Shown here: piece by piece, positions 33,846 through 42,412 of the stretch
How positions within the stretch are numbered: position 1 is the first letter of the stretch
Layout: each line of letters opens with the position of its first letter
Assembly (NCBI GenBank): GCA_002712005.1
Contig: PASP01000006.1
Span: 118,822 to 182,821 of the forward strand
Source: Halobacteriovoraceae bacterium
GTDB taxonomy: Bacteria > Bdellovibrionota > Bacteriovoracia > Bacteriovoracales > Bacteriovoracaceae
Length of the DNA: 64,000 bases
Reading direction: 5' to 3'
Made by a program: the position numbers and the translations under genes
Notes under the pieces: generated by a model
The model's database searches: none
Seen by the model: the letters and a program-made list of their open reading frames with translations, nothing else
Told to the model about the DNA's origin: nothing

Positions 33846-35358
33846 AAGTTCTTGTCCAACTTAAGGCCAATAGTAAACCTAGCGCTAAGCTGAGCAGTTG
33901 AGCTCCAAGTCCCCCCTTGGGACCCCCTCCATTTCCATCAATGAAGGCCACACTTCCACAAATACCGCCACTACTTTCTTCTTGATAAGTAACTCGTCGA
34001 TAATCGCCACTGCCCGAATTGTCAGAGTCAAGATTATCCGTACCCGATACCGCTCCTTCACCATCAGTAATTAAAGCTTCTTGAACAGCTGCAAAAGCAT
34101 CGATAAGACCAGAGCCACAACCTTGGGTGTGCGTACAAGAAAAATATTTTGAAGTCACTTTGATAATCTCTTCAACTTGATCAGGATTAAGTTCAGGATT
34201 TTCTCCCAAAATAAGGGAAGCTACACCGGCCACATGAGGAGCGGCCATACTTGTTCCCATCATGGTTTTAAAACTAAAGGCATCTTCCACTGTAAAACCA
34301 TTATTACCTAAACTTAAAATACCTCCATTACTATCCCCTCCAGGGGCCATGATATCTATATCTTCGCCGTAGTTAGAGTAGTAACTCTTTTCTGCATATA
34401 AGTTTCCCGCGCCAACAGTGAGTACTCCATTACAGCTTGCGGGGACAAAGGGAGTAAAATCCATATTTACGCCACTATTTCCGGCCGCTACAACAACAAC
34501 AGAACCTTTTGAGCGAGCAAAATTAATGGCCGCTTGAATCGTTTGAGAACATCTTCCTCGTCCACCAAGACTAAGATTGATCACATGGGCCGGATGAGGA
34601 TTATCTTTGAGACCTGAAACACTTCCCCCCGCTGCCCAACGGATTCCATCAGCGATATCTGACATAAAACCACCACCCTTACCCAATACACGAATGGGGA
34701 GAATTTTGGCCTTCCAATTCACGGAACTCACTCCTAATTCATTGGCCGAATTAGCAGCTATAGTACCAGCGACATGGGTGCCATGCCACGAAGAAGCTTC
34801 TTCTCTACCATTAAAGCAATAATCACTTGAAGAAATCCAATCCCCAGAATCAACCGGATCATGATCACGTCCATCTCCATCATTAGCAATATCGGGATCA
34901 CTAATAAGATCCGCCCCAGGAAGAATTCGACCGGCCAAATCAGGGTGATTTAATATTCCTGTATCGACAACGGCCACAACGGTATCACTAGAGCCTACGG
35001 TTAAATCCCATACGCTTGGCAATTCAATTCCTCCAAGGGAATCAAAGTAATGCCACTGTTGATAATAGAGATCATCTTCACGTCCGCCAAAATCTCCAGG
35101 TTCAGCAAAGTGTTGCAAGAGTAAGTCTTCTTCAACCTCTGTAATATTATGAGCCCCAAGGGGAAATTGGGCGATGGCCTCTTCTTCACTATTCGCCGAG
35201 ACTATTTCTTGGCCTGTAGTTGAACGAGCTTGTTTTGAATGAAGAGAAAGAGAGCCTTGTTTCTTATAATGAATGATAAAACGTTTTCTTTGACCAAGGG
35301 CCATTGAGTTATGGGCCCAAGCAACCATGAGAGTTACCAAGAGAATCCTTCTCACCAT
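33826..35358 (-). CDS. Secreted S8 subtilisin-family protease with C-terminal membrane sorting tail
   Basis: The 510-residue protein has a signal peptide, an inhibitor-I9-like propeptide (about 25-95: KRFIIHYKKQGSL to ITEVEEDLLLQ), and the catalytic domain. Catalytic residues are Asp in VAVVDTGILNHPDL, His in WHGTHVAGTIAA, Asn in VVVAAGNSGVN and Ser in MMGTSMAAPHVAG, all canonical. A 60-residue Ser/Gly/Asp-rich linker follows, with Cys in GGICGSV. The tail reads GGGPKGGLGAQLLSLALGLL, then LALSWTRTSRPREA: a Gly-rich stretch, one hydrophobic helix and basic residues. That is the layout of GlyGly-CTERM-type sorting tails. Two of the cysteines in the catalytic domain probably pair. It overlaps a convergent gene by 20 bp. 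Confidence 0.9.
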   Translation of the reverse strand: MVRRILLVTLMVAWAHNSMALGQRKRFIIHYKKQGSLSLHSKQARSTTGQEIVSANSEEEAIAQFPLGAHNITEVEEDLLLQHFAEPGDFGGREDDLYYQQWHYFDSLGGIELPSVWDLTVGSSDTVVAVVDTGILNHPDLAGRILPGADLISDPDIANDGDGRDHDPVDSGDWISSSDYCFNGREEASSWHGTHVAGTIAANSANELGVSSVNWKAKILPIRVLGKGGGFMSDIADGIRWAAGGSVSGLKDNPHPAHVINLSLGGRGRCSQTIQAAINFARSKGSVVVVAAGNSGVNMDFTPFVPASCNGVLTVGAGNLYAEKSYYSNYGEDIDIMAPGGDSNGGILSLGNNGFTVEDAFSFKTMMGTSMAAPHVAGVASLILGENPELNPDQVEEIIKVTSKYFSCTHTQGCGSGLIDAFAAVQEALITDGEGAVSGTDNLDSDNSGSGDYRRVTYQEESSGGICGSVAFIDGNGGGPKGGLGAQLLSLALGLLLALSWTRTSRPREA

Positions 35359-35522
35359 AAAATTCTTCCTTGAATAAGTTTCTATTACCGCTATAGAACT
35401 TGAGGTCCCATCCTAGGACCTCTTTTATTTTACCCCATTTCTAGTAGCAAAAGTTATTCCAAATTTAAGTAGTTGTTTTTGGGAAAAAAGAGCATTAATT
35501 GCCGGAGCCAGTTTGGATATCT

Positions 35523-36398
35523 CTATAAATAAGGGGTCAAAAAGTGAATGCGATTCACTTCCTCACCATGACACTCTCCAGGATCACAAACTCGCGAACG
35601 ATAACAAAGGGCGTTCTTATCGTAGACAAAATCGCTTTCCCCACGAACTAAAATCCCTTCCACTTCCATGGTTTGAATATTGAAAATGGGTGAACCCGAA
35701 TTATAGGAATAAGTGTCGAGATCCACTTTAAAATAAGCATTATGAGAGTTTTCTAAGATATATCCCTCATCAGCAAACTTCTTTGGGATACCATAAGGAT
35801 GTCCGATGACGGCCATCTCTTCACCTTTAGTTGGACCTTTAGATTGTGATAATTTTAAAGGTTCACGATCCGTAACTTTCTTATTTAATCGAATTAAGGC
35901 GTAATCAATTTTTGTTACCTTATCTTCAACTTTCTTGATTAAATTCTTACAAGAGTAGAATTTTTCCTTATCAATTTTGTAATCATATTCTTGGGCACTC
36001 GACTTTTGTACATCAAAGACATAGGCCAAACGCTTACAGTGATCCTGATCTTTAATACAATGTCCTGCTGTTGCCACAATGTCTGGAGCAACGAGGAATC
36101 CTGAACAATGGGCCACCATTCGTTGCTCACCATAGGGTTCATCTGAACATAAATTCTTCTCTTTTCTATAATTATGACCTAAGAGCTCATAAAGCCCCGG
36201 ATCTTGATTAAGAACAATCTGATCGGATCGGACCAATGTGACCGTGGATCTCGCCAACTCTTGCCATTTCTGGGGAGCTTCATAGATTTCGCGGCGGTTA
36301 TCGACGCCATAAATCACTTTAGGACGCTGAAGAAGCCCAGGCATAGACCAAGAGCTTGAAATAAAAGTTAAGAAAGAAAGATACGCGAAAAACTTCAT
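35523..36398 (-). CDS. V8-like serine protease, paralogue 1
   Basis: This is one of three tandem paralogues of the S1B (glutamyl-endopeptidase-like) trypsin fold. The 291 residues include a signal peptide, then PKVIYGVDNRREIY near residue 27, comparable to the mature N-terminus of V8-type enzymes. Catalytic residues: His in ATAGHCI, Asp in KIDYALI, Ser in YNSGSP. The residue before the Asn-Ser-Gly is Tyr instead of the Gly that forms the oxyanion hole in its sister proteins (GGNSGSA), so activity could be altered. Several cysteines are conserved with the sisters. It is probably exported. It is the last of the three in leftward order. Confidence 0.8.
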   Translation of the reverse strand: MKFFAYLSFLTFISSSWSMPGLLQRPKVIYGVDNRREIYEAPQKWQELARSTVTLVRSDQIVLNQDPGLYELLGHNYRKEKNLCSDEPYGEQRMVAHCSGFLVAPDIVATAGHCIKDQDHCKRLAYVFDVQKSSAQEYDYKIDKEKFYSCKNLIKKVEDKVTKIDYALIRLNKKVTDREPLKLSQSKGPTKGEEMAVIGHPYGIPKKFADEGYILENSHNAYFKVDLDTYSYNSGSPIFNIQTMEVEGILVRGESDFVYDKNALCYRSRVCDPGECHGEEVNRIHFLTPYL

Positions 36399-36474
36399 TT
36401 AAGTATTATAGAATTTCAGCCATTTATTGCCACTTAATTGAATTTTTTATAGATGCGTTCACTAAGATATACAC

Positions 36475-36503
36475 AAAAAAAAAGGCCTTCCGAAGAAGAC
36501 CTT
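36475..36503 (-). terminator. Intrinsic terminator of the V8-like protease gene at 36541
   Basis: On the minus strand AAGGTCTTC pairs with GAAGGCCTT (one G-U) around a TTCG tetraloop, followed by a run of nine Ts. Confidence 0.9.
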
Positions 36504-36540
36504 TTTTATAATTGAAAGAATAATTCTCTATTATAAATTA

Positions 36541-37404
36541 TTAGTTCAATATTTCCGCTACATTTGTAATTCTTGTAACATCCTCACCACGACATCCATC
36601 ATTTGAACATCTGTAAGATACTGTACAAGATCCATTTCTGGCATAGTCAGTCTCACCACGAACTAGGATACCTTCGATAACACCTGTACGAGAATTGAAT
36701 ACTGCTGAACCAGAGTTACCACCATAAGTATCAAGGTTGGCCGAGAAGTAAGCTGATTGGCTGTTATTTCTTACATAAGCACCATCAGCAATTTTTGTTG
36801 GAAGTCCAGATGGGTGACCGATAACAACAAGATCTTCACCGTTAGCTACTTTTCCAGAAGTTCTGTACTTAAGAGGAGCACGGTCTGTAACTTTTCTATC
36901 AAGTTCGATTACAGCATAGTCCATTTTATCGCCCCAGTTGTTAAGAACAGTCTTAACTACTTTCTTACAGCTATAAACGCTAGACTTTGGAACTTTATAT
37001 TCTGTTTGACCAGAGTGAGTTGTTTTGAAGTCAAATACAAAGTTATAGTTCTTACAGTCACTTAAGCTTCTTACACAGTGTCCAGCCGTTACAAGAACAT
37101 TTGGAGCTACTAGGAATCCAGAACAGTTTGCCGCTGCAATTTGGTTTCCATAAGGCTCGTCTGCACAGAAGTTTCTTGCTTGACCAAGCTTACGACCATT
37201 AATTTTCATCATTCCCTGACCATCGTCAGAAAGACCTCTAGTACTAATAAGAGCTGCAGTAGATTTCGCTAATTCAAGAAGCATTGTATCGCTTTCTTCG
37301 TAAACGTCTCTTCTGTTATCATCTCCGTAGATAACTTTCTGTTGTGCTGCCTGTGTACCCGTTACACAGAAAAGCGCTGCTAAAATAAATCCTTTTAATT
37401 TCAT
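36541..37404 (-). CDS. V8-like serine protease, paralogue 2
   Basis: The 287-residue protein has a signal peptide (MKLKGFILAALFCVTGTQAA), then QKVIYGDDNRRDVY, in which Val-Ile-Tyr resembles the Val1 N-terminus that gives staphylococcal V8 its Glu preference. His lies in VTAGHCV, Asp in KMDYAVIEL and Ser in YGGNSGSAVF. The frame opens at 37446, but the ATG 37404 follows AAAGGGA and starts directly at the signal peptide, so I use it. The cysteine pattern (CADEP, CSGFL, GHC, SCKK, near-C-terminal pairs) is shared with the two sister genes. It is separated from paralogue 1 by a terminator. Excretion into prey or medium is inferred. Confidence 0.85.
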   Translation of the reverse strand: MKLKGFILAALFCVTGTQAAQQKVIYGDDNRRDVYEESDTMLLELAKSTAALISTRGLSDDGQGMMKINGRKLGQARNFCADEPYGNQIAAANCSGFLVAPNVLVTAGHCVRSLSDCKNYNFVFDFKTTHSGQTEYKVPKSSVYSCKKVVKTVLNNWGDKMDYAVIELDRKVTDRAPLKYRTSGKVANGEDLVVIGHPSGLPTKIADGAYVRNNSQSAYFSANLDTYGGNSGSAVFNSRTGVIEGILVRGETDYARNGSCTVSYRCSNDGCRGEDVTRITNVAEILN

Positions 37405-37595
37405 AACGTTTCCCTTTATTACTTGATTAAAGTGTTCTGTTGCCATGTTGTGAAAGCATTAAACACGTCGGGCCGAACCATTGACAACTTACAATCCCTG
37501 ACATTTTTACACCTGCACCGCGTCACACCGTGTAAACTTTACAATTTCAACCAGTTACAAATTTCTTACAAATAATGTCAGGAAATAAAATTGCG

Positions 37596-38003
37596 TTAAG
37601 TCTTAGAAAAATAAGAGAATTTCCACCGGCGCCCATCTAAATCTTTCAGAAAGAAGAAATGCTCCCCTCCCTCATGGTGCAAAATGGCCTTTTTATCGGA
37701 ATTTAAGGCAGTTGGGTCCCCATTTCGATAGCTCATGAATTGAACTTTATGGAGAAGATCGTCTAAATGAGATAACTCTTCTACCTCGAATGTGAGAATT
37801 GTATCCCTTTCTCCATCTACAGGAGGAAGCTTCTGTGCGCTGATTTGTATAACCTGAAAAGAGATACTCTCCCCTTTAAGAAGAATTCTGCCCTCGCTTG
37901 GGTTACTTGCCATGATTTCAAGATCTAAGATTTCGCTTAGAAATTGCGCAAGCTGGGTCGCTTTACGAGAATAGAGAATATGGGGACCTAGTAGGTAGCT
38001 CAT
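37596..38003 (-). CDS. VOC (glyoxalase/bleomycin-resistance) family protein
   Basis: The 135-residue protein has the two-module VOC layout: LGPHILYSRKATQLAQFLSE with the ILDLEIM turn in the first module, and LTFEVEELSHLDDLL followed by FFLKDLDGRRWKFS in the second. DLDGRRW is the usual ending (D-P-D-G-N-x-W type). Metal ligand positions look partly lost, so enzymatic activity is uncertain. It is cytoplasmic and inserted between two V8-like protease paralogues on the same strand, which may simply be neighbour effect. Confidence 0.7.
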   Translation of the reverse strand: MSYLLGPHILYSRKATQLAQFLSEILDLEIMASNPSEGRILLKGESISFQVIQISAQKLPPVDGERDTILTFEVEELSHLDDLLHKVQFMSYRNGDPTALNSDKKAILHHEGGEHFFFLKDLDGRRWKFSYFSKT

Positions 38004-38030
38004 CTTTAAATTATGAACTAAAAAAGGTGA

Positions 38031-38060
38031 AAAAAAAAGGCCCTTTTTTAAGGGCCTTTT
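38031..38060. terminator. Bidirectional intrinsic terminator
   Basis: AAAAGGCCCTT pairs perfectly with AAGGGCCTTTT (11 bp, 4-nt loop). On the minus strand it is followed by a run of eight Ts, ending the protease gene at 38086. Confidence 0.92.
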
Positions 38061-38085
38061 ATCATTTTTTGAATTTTATCACATT

Positions 38086-39192
38086 CTAGTTAGCAAGATA
38101 GATATTCGTGTACCAAAGAACATAGAGGGTTTGTGCATCGAGAGTAGAAACCCATACTTGGTAAGTCTGTACTAGGGTTTGCTCGGCCATCATCGTTGCT
38201 ATCTCAGTTGTACTTTGTTGCATATACCATAGGTAGTAAAGTTGCTGGGCCGTTACCGACTGAACCCAAACCTGATACATTTGAACCGGTGAAGGTGCCG
38301 GAGCTTCTGGTGTCATTCCCGGTGCGAGCTCTGGGATAACTGTAATTCTCGTAATATCTTCGCCACGACATTCATCATTTTCACAAAGCTTAGGACGGTT
38401 ACATCCTGCCGCTGCATCGTATTCGTAATCTTTTTCACCACGTACAAGAATTCCTTCAACAACACCTGTTTCTGCGTTAAATACCGCTGAACCTGAGTTA
38501 CCGCCGAAAGTATCCGTATTGGCCTTGAAGAAGAAATCATGATCATTAGATCTCACCCAAGCTCCATCAGCGATGATCGTAGGTAGACCTGAAGGGTGAC
38601 CGATAACGACAAGTTCAGTCCCTAGTTCAACTTTCCCCTGTGTTCTTACTTTAAGAGGCTCACGTCCTTCAACCTTGCGATCAAGTTGAATGAGAGCAAA
38701 GTCATTCTTAGAAAAGCTATTGAGTTCTTGGTTGATAATGGTTTTACATGAGTAGACTTCTTTGGCCTCAAGAACATTATCGGAAGCAGAGATGACATCA
38801 TTTTGATAATTAAAGGCCCACTTAGCATTGTCACATGCTTCTTGAGAAGCCATACAATGACCAGCAGTTACGAGGAGATCTTCCCCTACAAGAAATCCAG
38901 AACAATTTCCTGCATTGGCCACTTGGGAGAAATCTTCATCGGCGCAAACATTGGCGAAGCTATCTTGAAGCTTACCTGGGTTAACACGATAAGATTCACC
39001 CTCTTTAAGGACTTCAATATCTTTGGCCAGGATTTGAACGGCCGTAGAAGCTGCCCATTTCTTATAAGTTTCATTATTAGAATCTTCAGCGAAAATTCTA
39101 TTATCGTCACCATAAATAACTTTAGGGGTAGCAGCTTGAACCATTGGGCTCAAACAAAGGGTCATAACGGCAACTTCTACTAAATTCTTCAT
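38086..39192 (-). CDS. V8-like serine protease, paralogue 3, with duplicated aromatic C-terminal repeat
   Basis: The 368-residue protein has a signal peptide, then PKVIYGDDNRIFAED, and the S1B catalytic residues: His in VTAGHCM, Asp in KNDFALIQL and Ser in GGNSGSAVF. It is about 80 residues longer than its sisters. After a Pro/Ala linker (PEAPAPSP) come two copies of an aromatic motif: QMYQVWVQSVTAQQLYYLWY and QTYQVWVSTLDAQTLYVLWY, about 44 residues apart. The repeat is amphipathic and very Trp/Tyr-rich, suggesting a carbohydrate-, membrane- or self-binding tail. I know no family for it. The gene ends at the terminator 38031-38060. Confidence 0.85.
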   Translation of the reverse strand: MKNLVEVAVMTLCLSPMVQAATPKVIYGDDNRIFAEDSNNETYKKWAASTAVQILAKDIEVLKEGESYRVNPGKLQDSFANVCADEDFSQVANAGNCSGFLVGEDLLVTAGHCMASQEACDNAKWAFNYQNDVISASDNVLEAKEVYSCKTIINQELNSFSKNDFALIQLDRKVEGREPLKVRTQGKVELGTELVVIGHPSGLPTIIADGAWVRSNDHDFFFKANTDTFGGNSGSAVFNAETGVVEGILVRGEKDYEYDAAAGCNRPKLCENDECRGEDITRITVIPELAPGMTPEAPAPSPVQMYQVWVQSVTAQQLYYLWYMQQSTTEIATMMAEQTLVQTYQVWVSTLDAQTLYVLWYTNIYLAN

Positions 39193-39382
39193 TCTCTTAC
39201 ATCTCCAAACGAATTAAGGGGAACAGCTTTATTGTGTGAGCAGAAAGTAGTTCAAGGAGGAAATACTGGCCAACCACAACGCGTTGCGCATGTAAAAATG
39301 TTCATTTCTTTCACAGAAATGAAGGAAGATGTTAGAAAAAGTACATTCTCACACTTGAATCAATGAAATTTTTCTATAGATA

Positions 39383-40270
39383 CTATTGGGCCTTGGCAAG
39401 ATCCACAATATCACTATCATGCACTCGAAAAATGATTTCCTTTGCATGAGAGCTACAAATCTTACAATTCAGAATCCGTTTAATGAGTTCATAATGAAGC
39501 CACTCACTTTTGATTAAGGCCTCTTCTTTAGGAAGTTCTCTTTTGAGTTGCTCACCTAGGAATCTGCGAAGAAATGATTTCTTCGATAATCCTATGATCC
39601 AATTCGCACCAGGCACGGCCTGAGTTAGGTCAGAAAAGCGATGAATTAAATCCCAATTTTGCTCATAAGTTTTAGAAAATCCAAAGCAAGGATCGAGATA
39701 GATAGGATTAGAAATCTTATTCACTCTTAGATCTTCTCCTATTTCCAAAAAGTAAGAAGAAATATGGGAGAAGATATCGAGATCTTCGTCTACATATTCC
39801 ATGTGAGAACTGGTTAACTCTCTTTGTGGAGCGAGATTATGAGAATAGATATAGGGGGATAAGGGAAATTCTTTGAAGTACTCTTTTACCAAAGTATCCC
39901 ACTGCCCGCTGACATCATTCCATATAAGATTTTGAGGACTCACCCTAGCTTTATCCCTCAATCCCCTAAAGAACCAAGTGACGGTTTCATAGTGATAACT
40001 ATCCAAAGAAAGAGTTAACGATCTTGTGAGTTTTTCATTAGAACAGAGATATTCAAAAAGCGGAGTGAGCCGCTGCTTTTCAACTTCGCTAGAAATAGCT
40101 TCATTAAAGGGCGCCGTAGATTCAGCACCAAAATCAAAAATAAAGTGACCCTTAGAACTTAAGGAAGTAATTTTGGATTGGAGAGAGGAGAATTCTTGAT
40201 GAATTCCCCCATCGCTAAAAGAATTAGGGGTGATATTCATCACCCCCATTGTCTTAAAAGTACATGTCAT
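39383..40270 (-). CDS. folP: Dihydropteroate synthase
   Basis: FolP joins p-aminobenzoate to dihydropterin pyrophosphate in folate synthesis. The 295-residue protein has the signatures GVMNITPNSFSDGG, FDFGAESTAPF, the pterin site motif LDPCFGFSKTYEQN and GLSKKSFLRRFL, and the terminal RVHDSD. It is slightly divergent: Cys in DPCFGF where DPGFGF is usual, and Phe-Asp-Phe-Gly before EST. It starts 12 bp after the ftsH stop, so it is in an ftsH-folP operon, an order also known from E. coli. No other folate gene is visible. Confidence 0.92.
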   Translation of the reverse strand: MTCTFKTMGVMNITPNSFSDGGIHQEFSSLQSKITSLSSKGHFIFDFGAESTAPFNEAISSEVEKQRLTPLFEYLCSNEKLTRSLTLSLDSYHYETVTWFFRGLRDKARVSPQNLIWNDVSGQWDTLVKEYFKEFPLSPYIYSHNLAPQRELTSSHMEYVDEDLDIFSHISSYFLEIGEDLRVNKISNPIYLDPCFGFSKTYEQNWDLIHRFSDLTQAVPGANWIIGLSKKSFLRRFLGEQLKRELPKEEALIKSEWLHYELIKRILNCKICSSHAKEIIFRVHDSDIVDLAKAQ

Positions 40271-40282
40271 ACTTATTGAGTT

Positions 40283-42214
40283 TTATACTGTTGGTAGTGG
40301 ATCATCAGACCCATCTTTTGTAGGTTGCACATCGGCTTTAGGTACAGAGTCGGCAACTGGAGTTTCCTCTGCTGCTTGATCGGCTGGCCTTGGATTATCA
40401 TTTACAATAGGCATACCAATATCTTTACCATTAACGAGATATTGTACCTGAGTGAAGTCAAGAGTTTCCCAAACGATAAGACCTTCGGCTAAACGCTCGA
40501 GAGCTTCTTTATTATCTTCAAGTATTTTAAGAGCTATTTTATAGTTCTCAGTTACAAGACGATGAATTTCATCATCGATCTCTTGACCAGTCTTTTCAGA
40601 ATAGCTTGATGAAGAAGGAGCACTCCAAGCACTTTGCTGTTCCTTGTGATAATTGATAGGTCCTAGCTTATCACTCATTCCCCATGAACAAACCATACTT
40701 CTGGCCAGCTGAGTGGCCCTTTCAATATCGTTGGAAGCACCATTGGTAATTTCACCAAAGACAAGCTCTTCAGCACAACGTCCCCCCATAAGAAAGGAAA
40801 TGAAGTTTTCACCTCTCTCTCTTGTGAGATTGAGCATATCTTCATTAGGTAGGGTTTGAGTAACCCCAAGGGCACCACCACGAGGCATGATAGAAACTTT
40901 GTGAATAGGATCTGTGTGAGGAAGATTCATTCCAACGAGAGTATGTCCCGCCTCATGAAAGGCCGTCACTCTCTTCTCTTTATCCGAGATAACCATGGAC
41001 TTACGCTCAGGACCCATGAGGACCTTATCTTTAGCAGCTTCAAAGTCACCATGATCGAGAGTTTTCTTATTTAAGCGAGCAGCATTGAGGGCCGCTTCAT
41101 TTACAAGATTGGCCAGGTCAGCCCCAGTAAAGCCTGGAGTTCCTTTGGCCACCACTTCAAGATCAACATTTTCTGAAAGTGGAGTTTTTTGAGTATGAAC
41201 TCTTAGGATTCCGAGACGTCCACGAACATCAGGAGAACCTACAGTAACACGACGATCAAAACGACCCGGTCTTAAAAGGGCCGGATCGAGAACATCTATA
41301 CGGTTTGTTGCCGCAATAAGAATCACTCCCTCATTTGATTCGAAACCATCCATTTCAACAAGAAGCTGGTTAAGAGTTTGTTCTCTCTCATCGTGACCAC
41401 CACCCATACCGTGTCCACGGTGGCGTCCAACAGCATCAATCTCATCAATAAAGATAATACAAGGAGCGTGTTTCTTACCTTGTTCAAAGAGGTCACGAAC
41501 TCTTGAAGCCCCTACCCCTACAAACATTTCTACGAAGTCAGAACCAGAGATAGAGAAGAAAGGTACATCTGCTTCTCCGGCCACTGCACGGGCCAATAAG
41601 GTTTTACCTGTACCAGGAGGACCTACCAAAATAACACCCTTAGGAATCTTACCTCCGAGTTTTGTATATTTCTTAGGCTCTTTAAGAAAGTCTACCACTT
41701 CCCTAAGTTCTTCCTTAGCTTCCTCAACCCCAGAAACATCTTTGAATGTAACTTTCTTGTCTGAAGCCGAAAGCATTTTGGCCTTAGACTTACCAAAACT
41801 CATGGCCTTTCCGCCACCAGCTTGGATCTGTCTTAGGAAGAAGTAGAATATGACAAAGAGAAGGATCATCGGTCCCCAGCTAATGAGGAGACTGGTGAAG
41901 AAAGTTTGCTTTTCTTCTTCCTGATATTCAGGATAGATCCCATGCTTCTTTAATATTTCAAAAGTTTCCTGACCTGTAGTTCCAGCGAGAGTAAAGCGTT
42001 GCCCTTGCTCATAACCATCAGAGAACTTTCCTAGAATTCTCTTATCCCCTTTAAACGTAACTTCCGTTACATGATTACTCTCCACCGCTTGGATGAATTC
42101 AGGGTAAGTAATCCTCTTGTAAGTCGTCTTATCTTCAACGGCCACCTTTGCAATAAGGGCCATCATCAAAAGCACAACAACCCAAAGGGTTAATGTTTTT
42201 TGTTGGGGTTTCAT
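40283..42214 (-). CDS. ftsH: ATP-dependent zinc metalloprotease FtsH
   Basis: FtsH degrades membrane and some soluble proteins. The 643-residue chain has an N-terminal transmembrane helix (about 10-25), a periplasmic segment and a second helix (about 108-127). The AAA domain has the Walker A loop GPPGTGKT near 195, Walker [12 protein letters not shown] and the second-region-of-homology arginines RPGRFDRR. The zinc protease site is HEAGH near 418 with a later acidic ligand. The last ~60 residues are Pro/Asp/Ala-rich and unstructured. ATG follows AAAGGAA. It lies between tilS and folP on one strand. Confidence 0.97.
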   Translation of the reverse strand: MKPQQKTLTLWVVVLLMMALIAKVAVEDKTTYKRITYPEFIQAVESNHVTEVTFKGDKRILGKFSDGYEQGQRFTLAGTTGQETFEILKKHGIYPEYQEEEKQTFFTSLLISWGPMILLFVIFYFFLRQIQAGGGKAMSFGKSKAKMLSASDKKVTFKDVSGVEEAKEELREVVDFLKEPKKYTKLGGKIPKGVILVGPPGTGKTLLARAVAGEADVPFFSISGSDFVEMFVGVGASRVRDLFEQGKKHAPCIIFIDEIDAVGRHRGHGMGGGHDEREQTLNQLLVEMDGFESNEGVILIAATNRIDVLDPALLRPGRFDRRVTVGSPDVRGRLGILRVHTQKTPLSENVDLEVVAKGTPGFTGADLANLVNEAALNAARLNKKTLDHGDFEAAKDKVLMGPERKSMVISDKEKRVTAFHEAGHTLVGMNLPHTDPIHKVSIMPRGGALGVTQTLPNEDMLNLTRERGENFISFLMGGRCAEELVFGEITNGASNDIERATQLARSMVCSWGMSDKLGPINYHKEQQSAWSAPSSSSYSEKTGQEIDDEIHRLVTENYKIALKILEDNKEALERLAEGLIVWETLDFTQVQYLVNGKDIGMPIVNDNPRPADQAAEETPVADSVPKADVQPTKDGSDDPLPTV

Positions 42215-42412
42215 CGATTAAATTCCTTTTTCGTTGTAAAAAAATCCGTCTGCAAACACACCGGTGTTTCTTATGATTCACCTAGGTTTAGAGTAACATA
42301 TTTTAAGCTGAGAGGTTGTCGATTTTCAATAAACTCGGCGTAATCAAATGGATTTATTACAGTTTCCTTACAAAAAAAGGGTTATACGGCCAAAACTTCC
42401 CCAATGCTGCTC

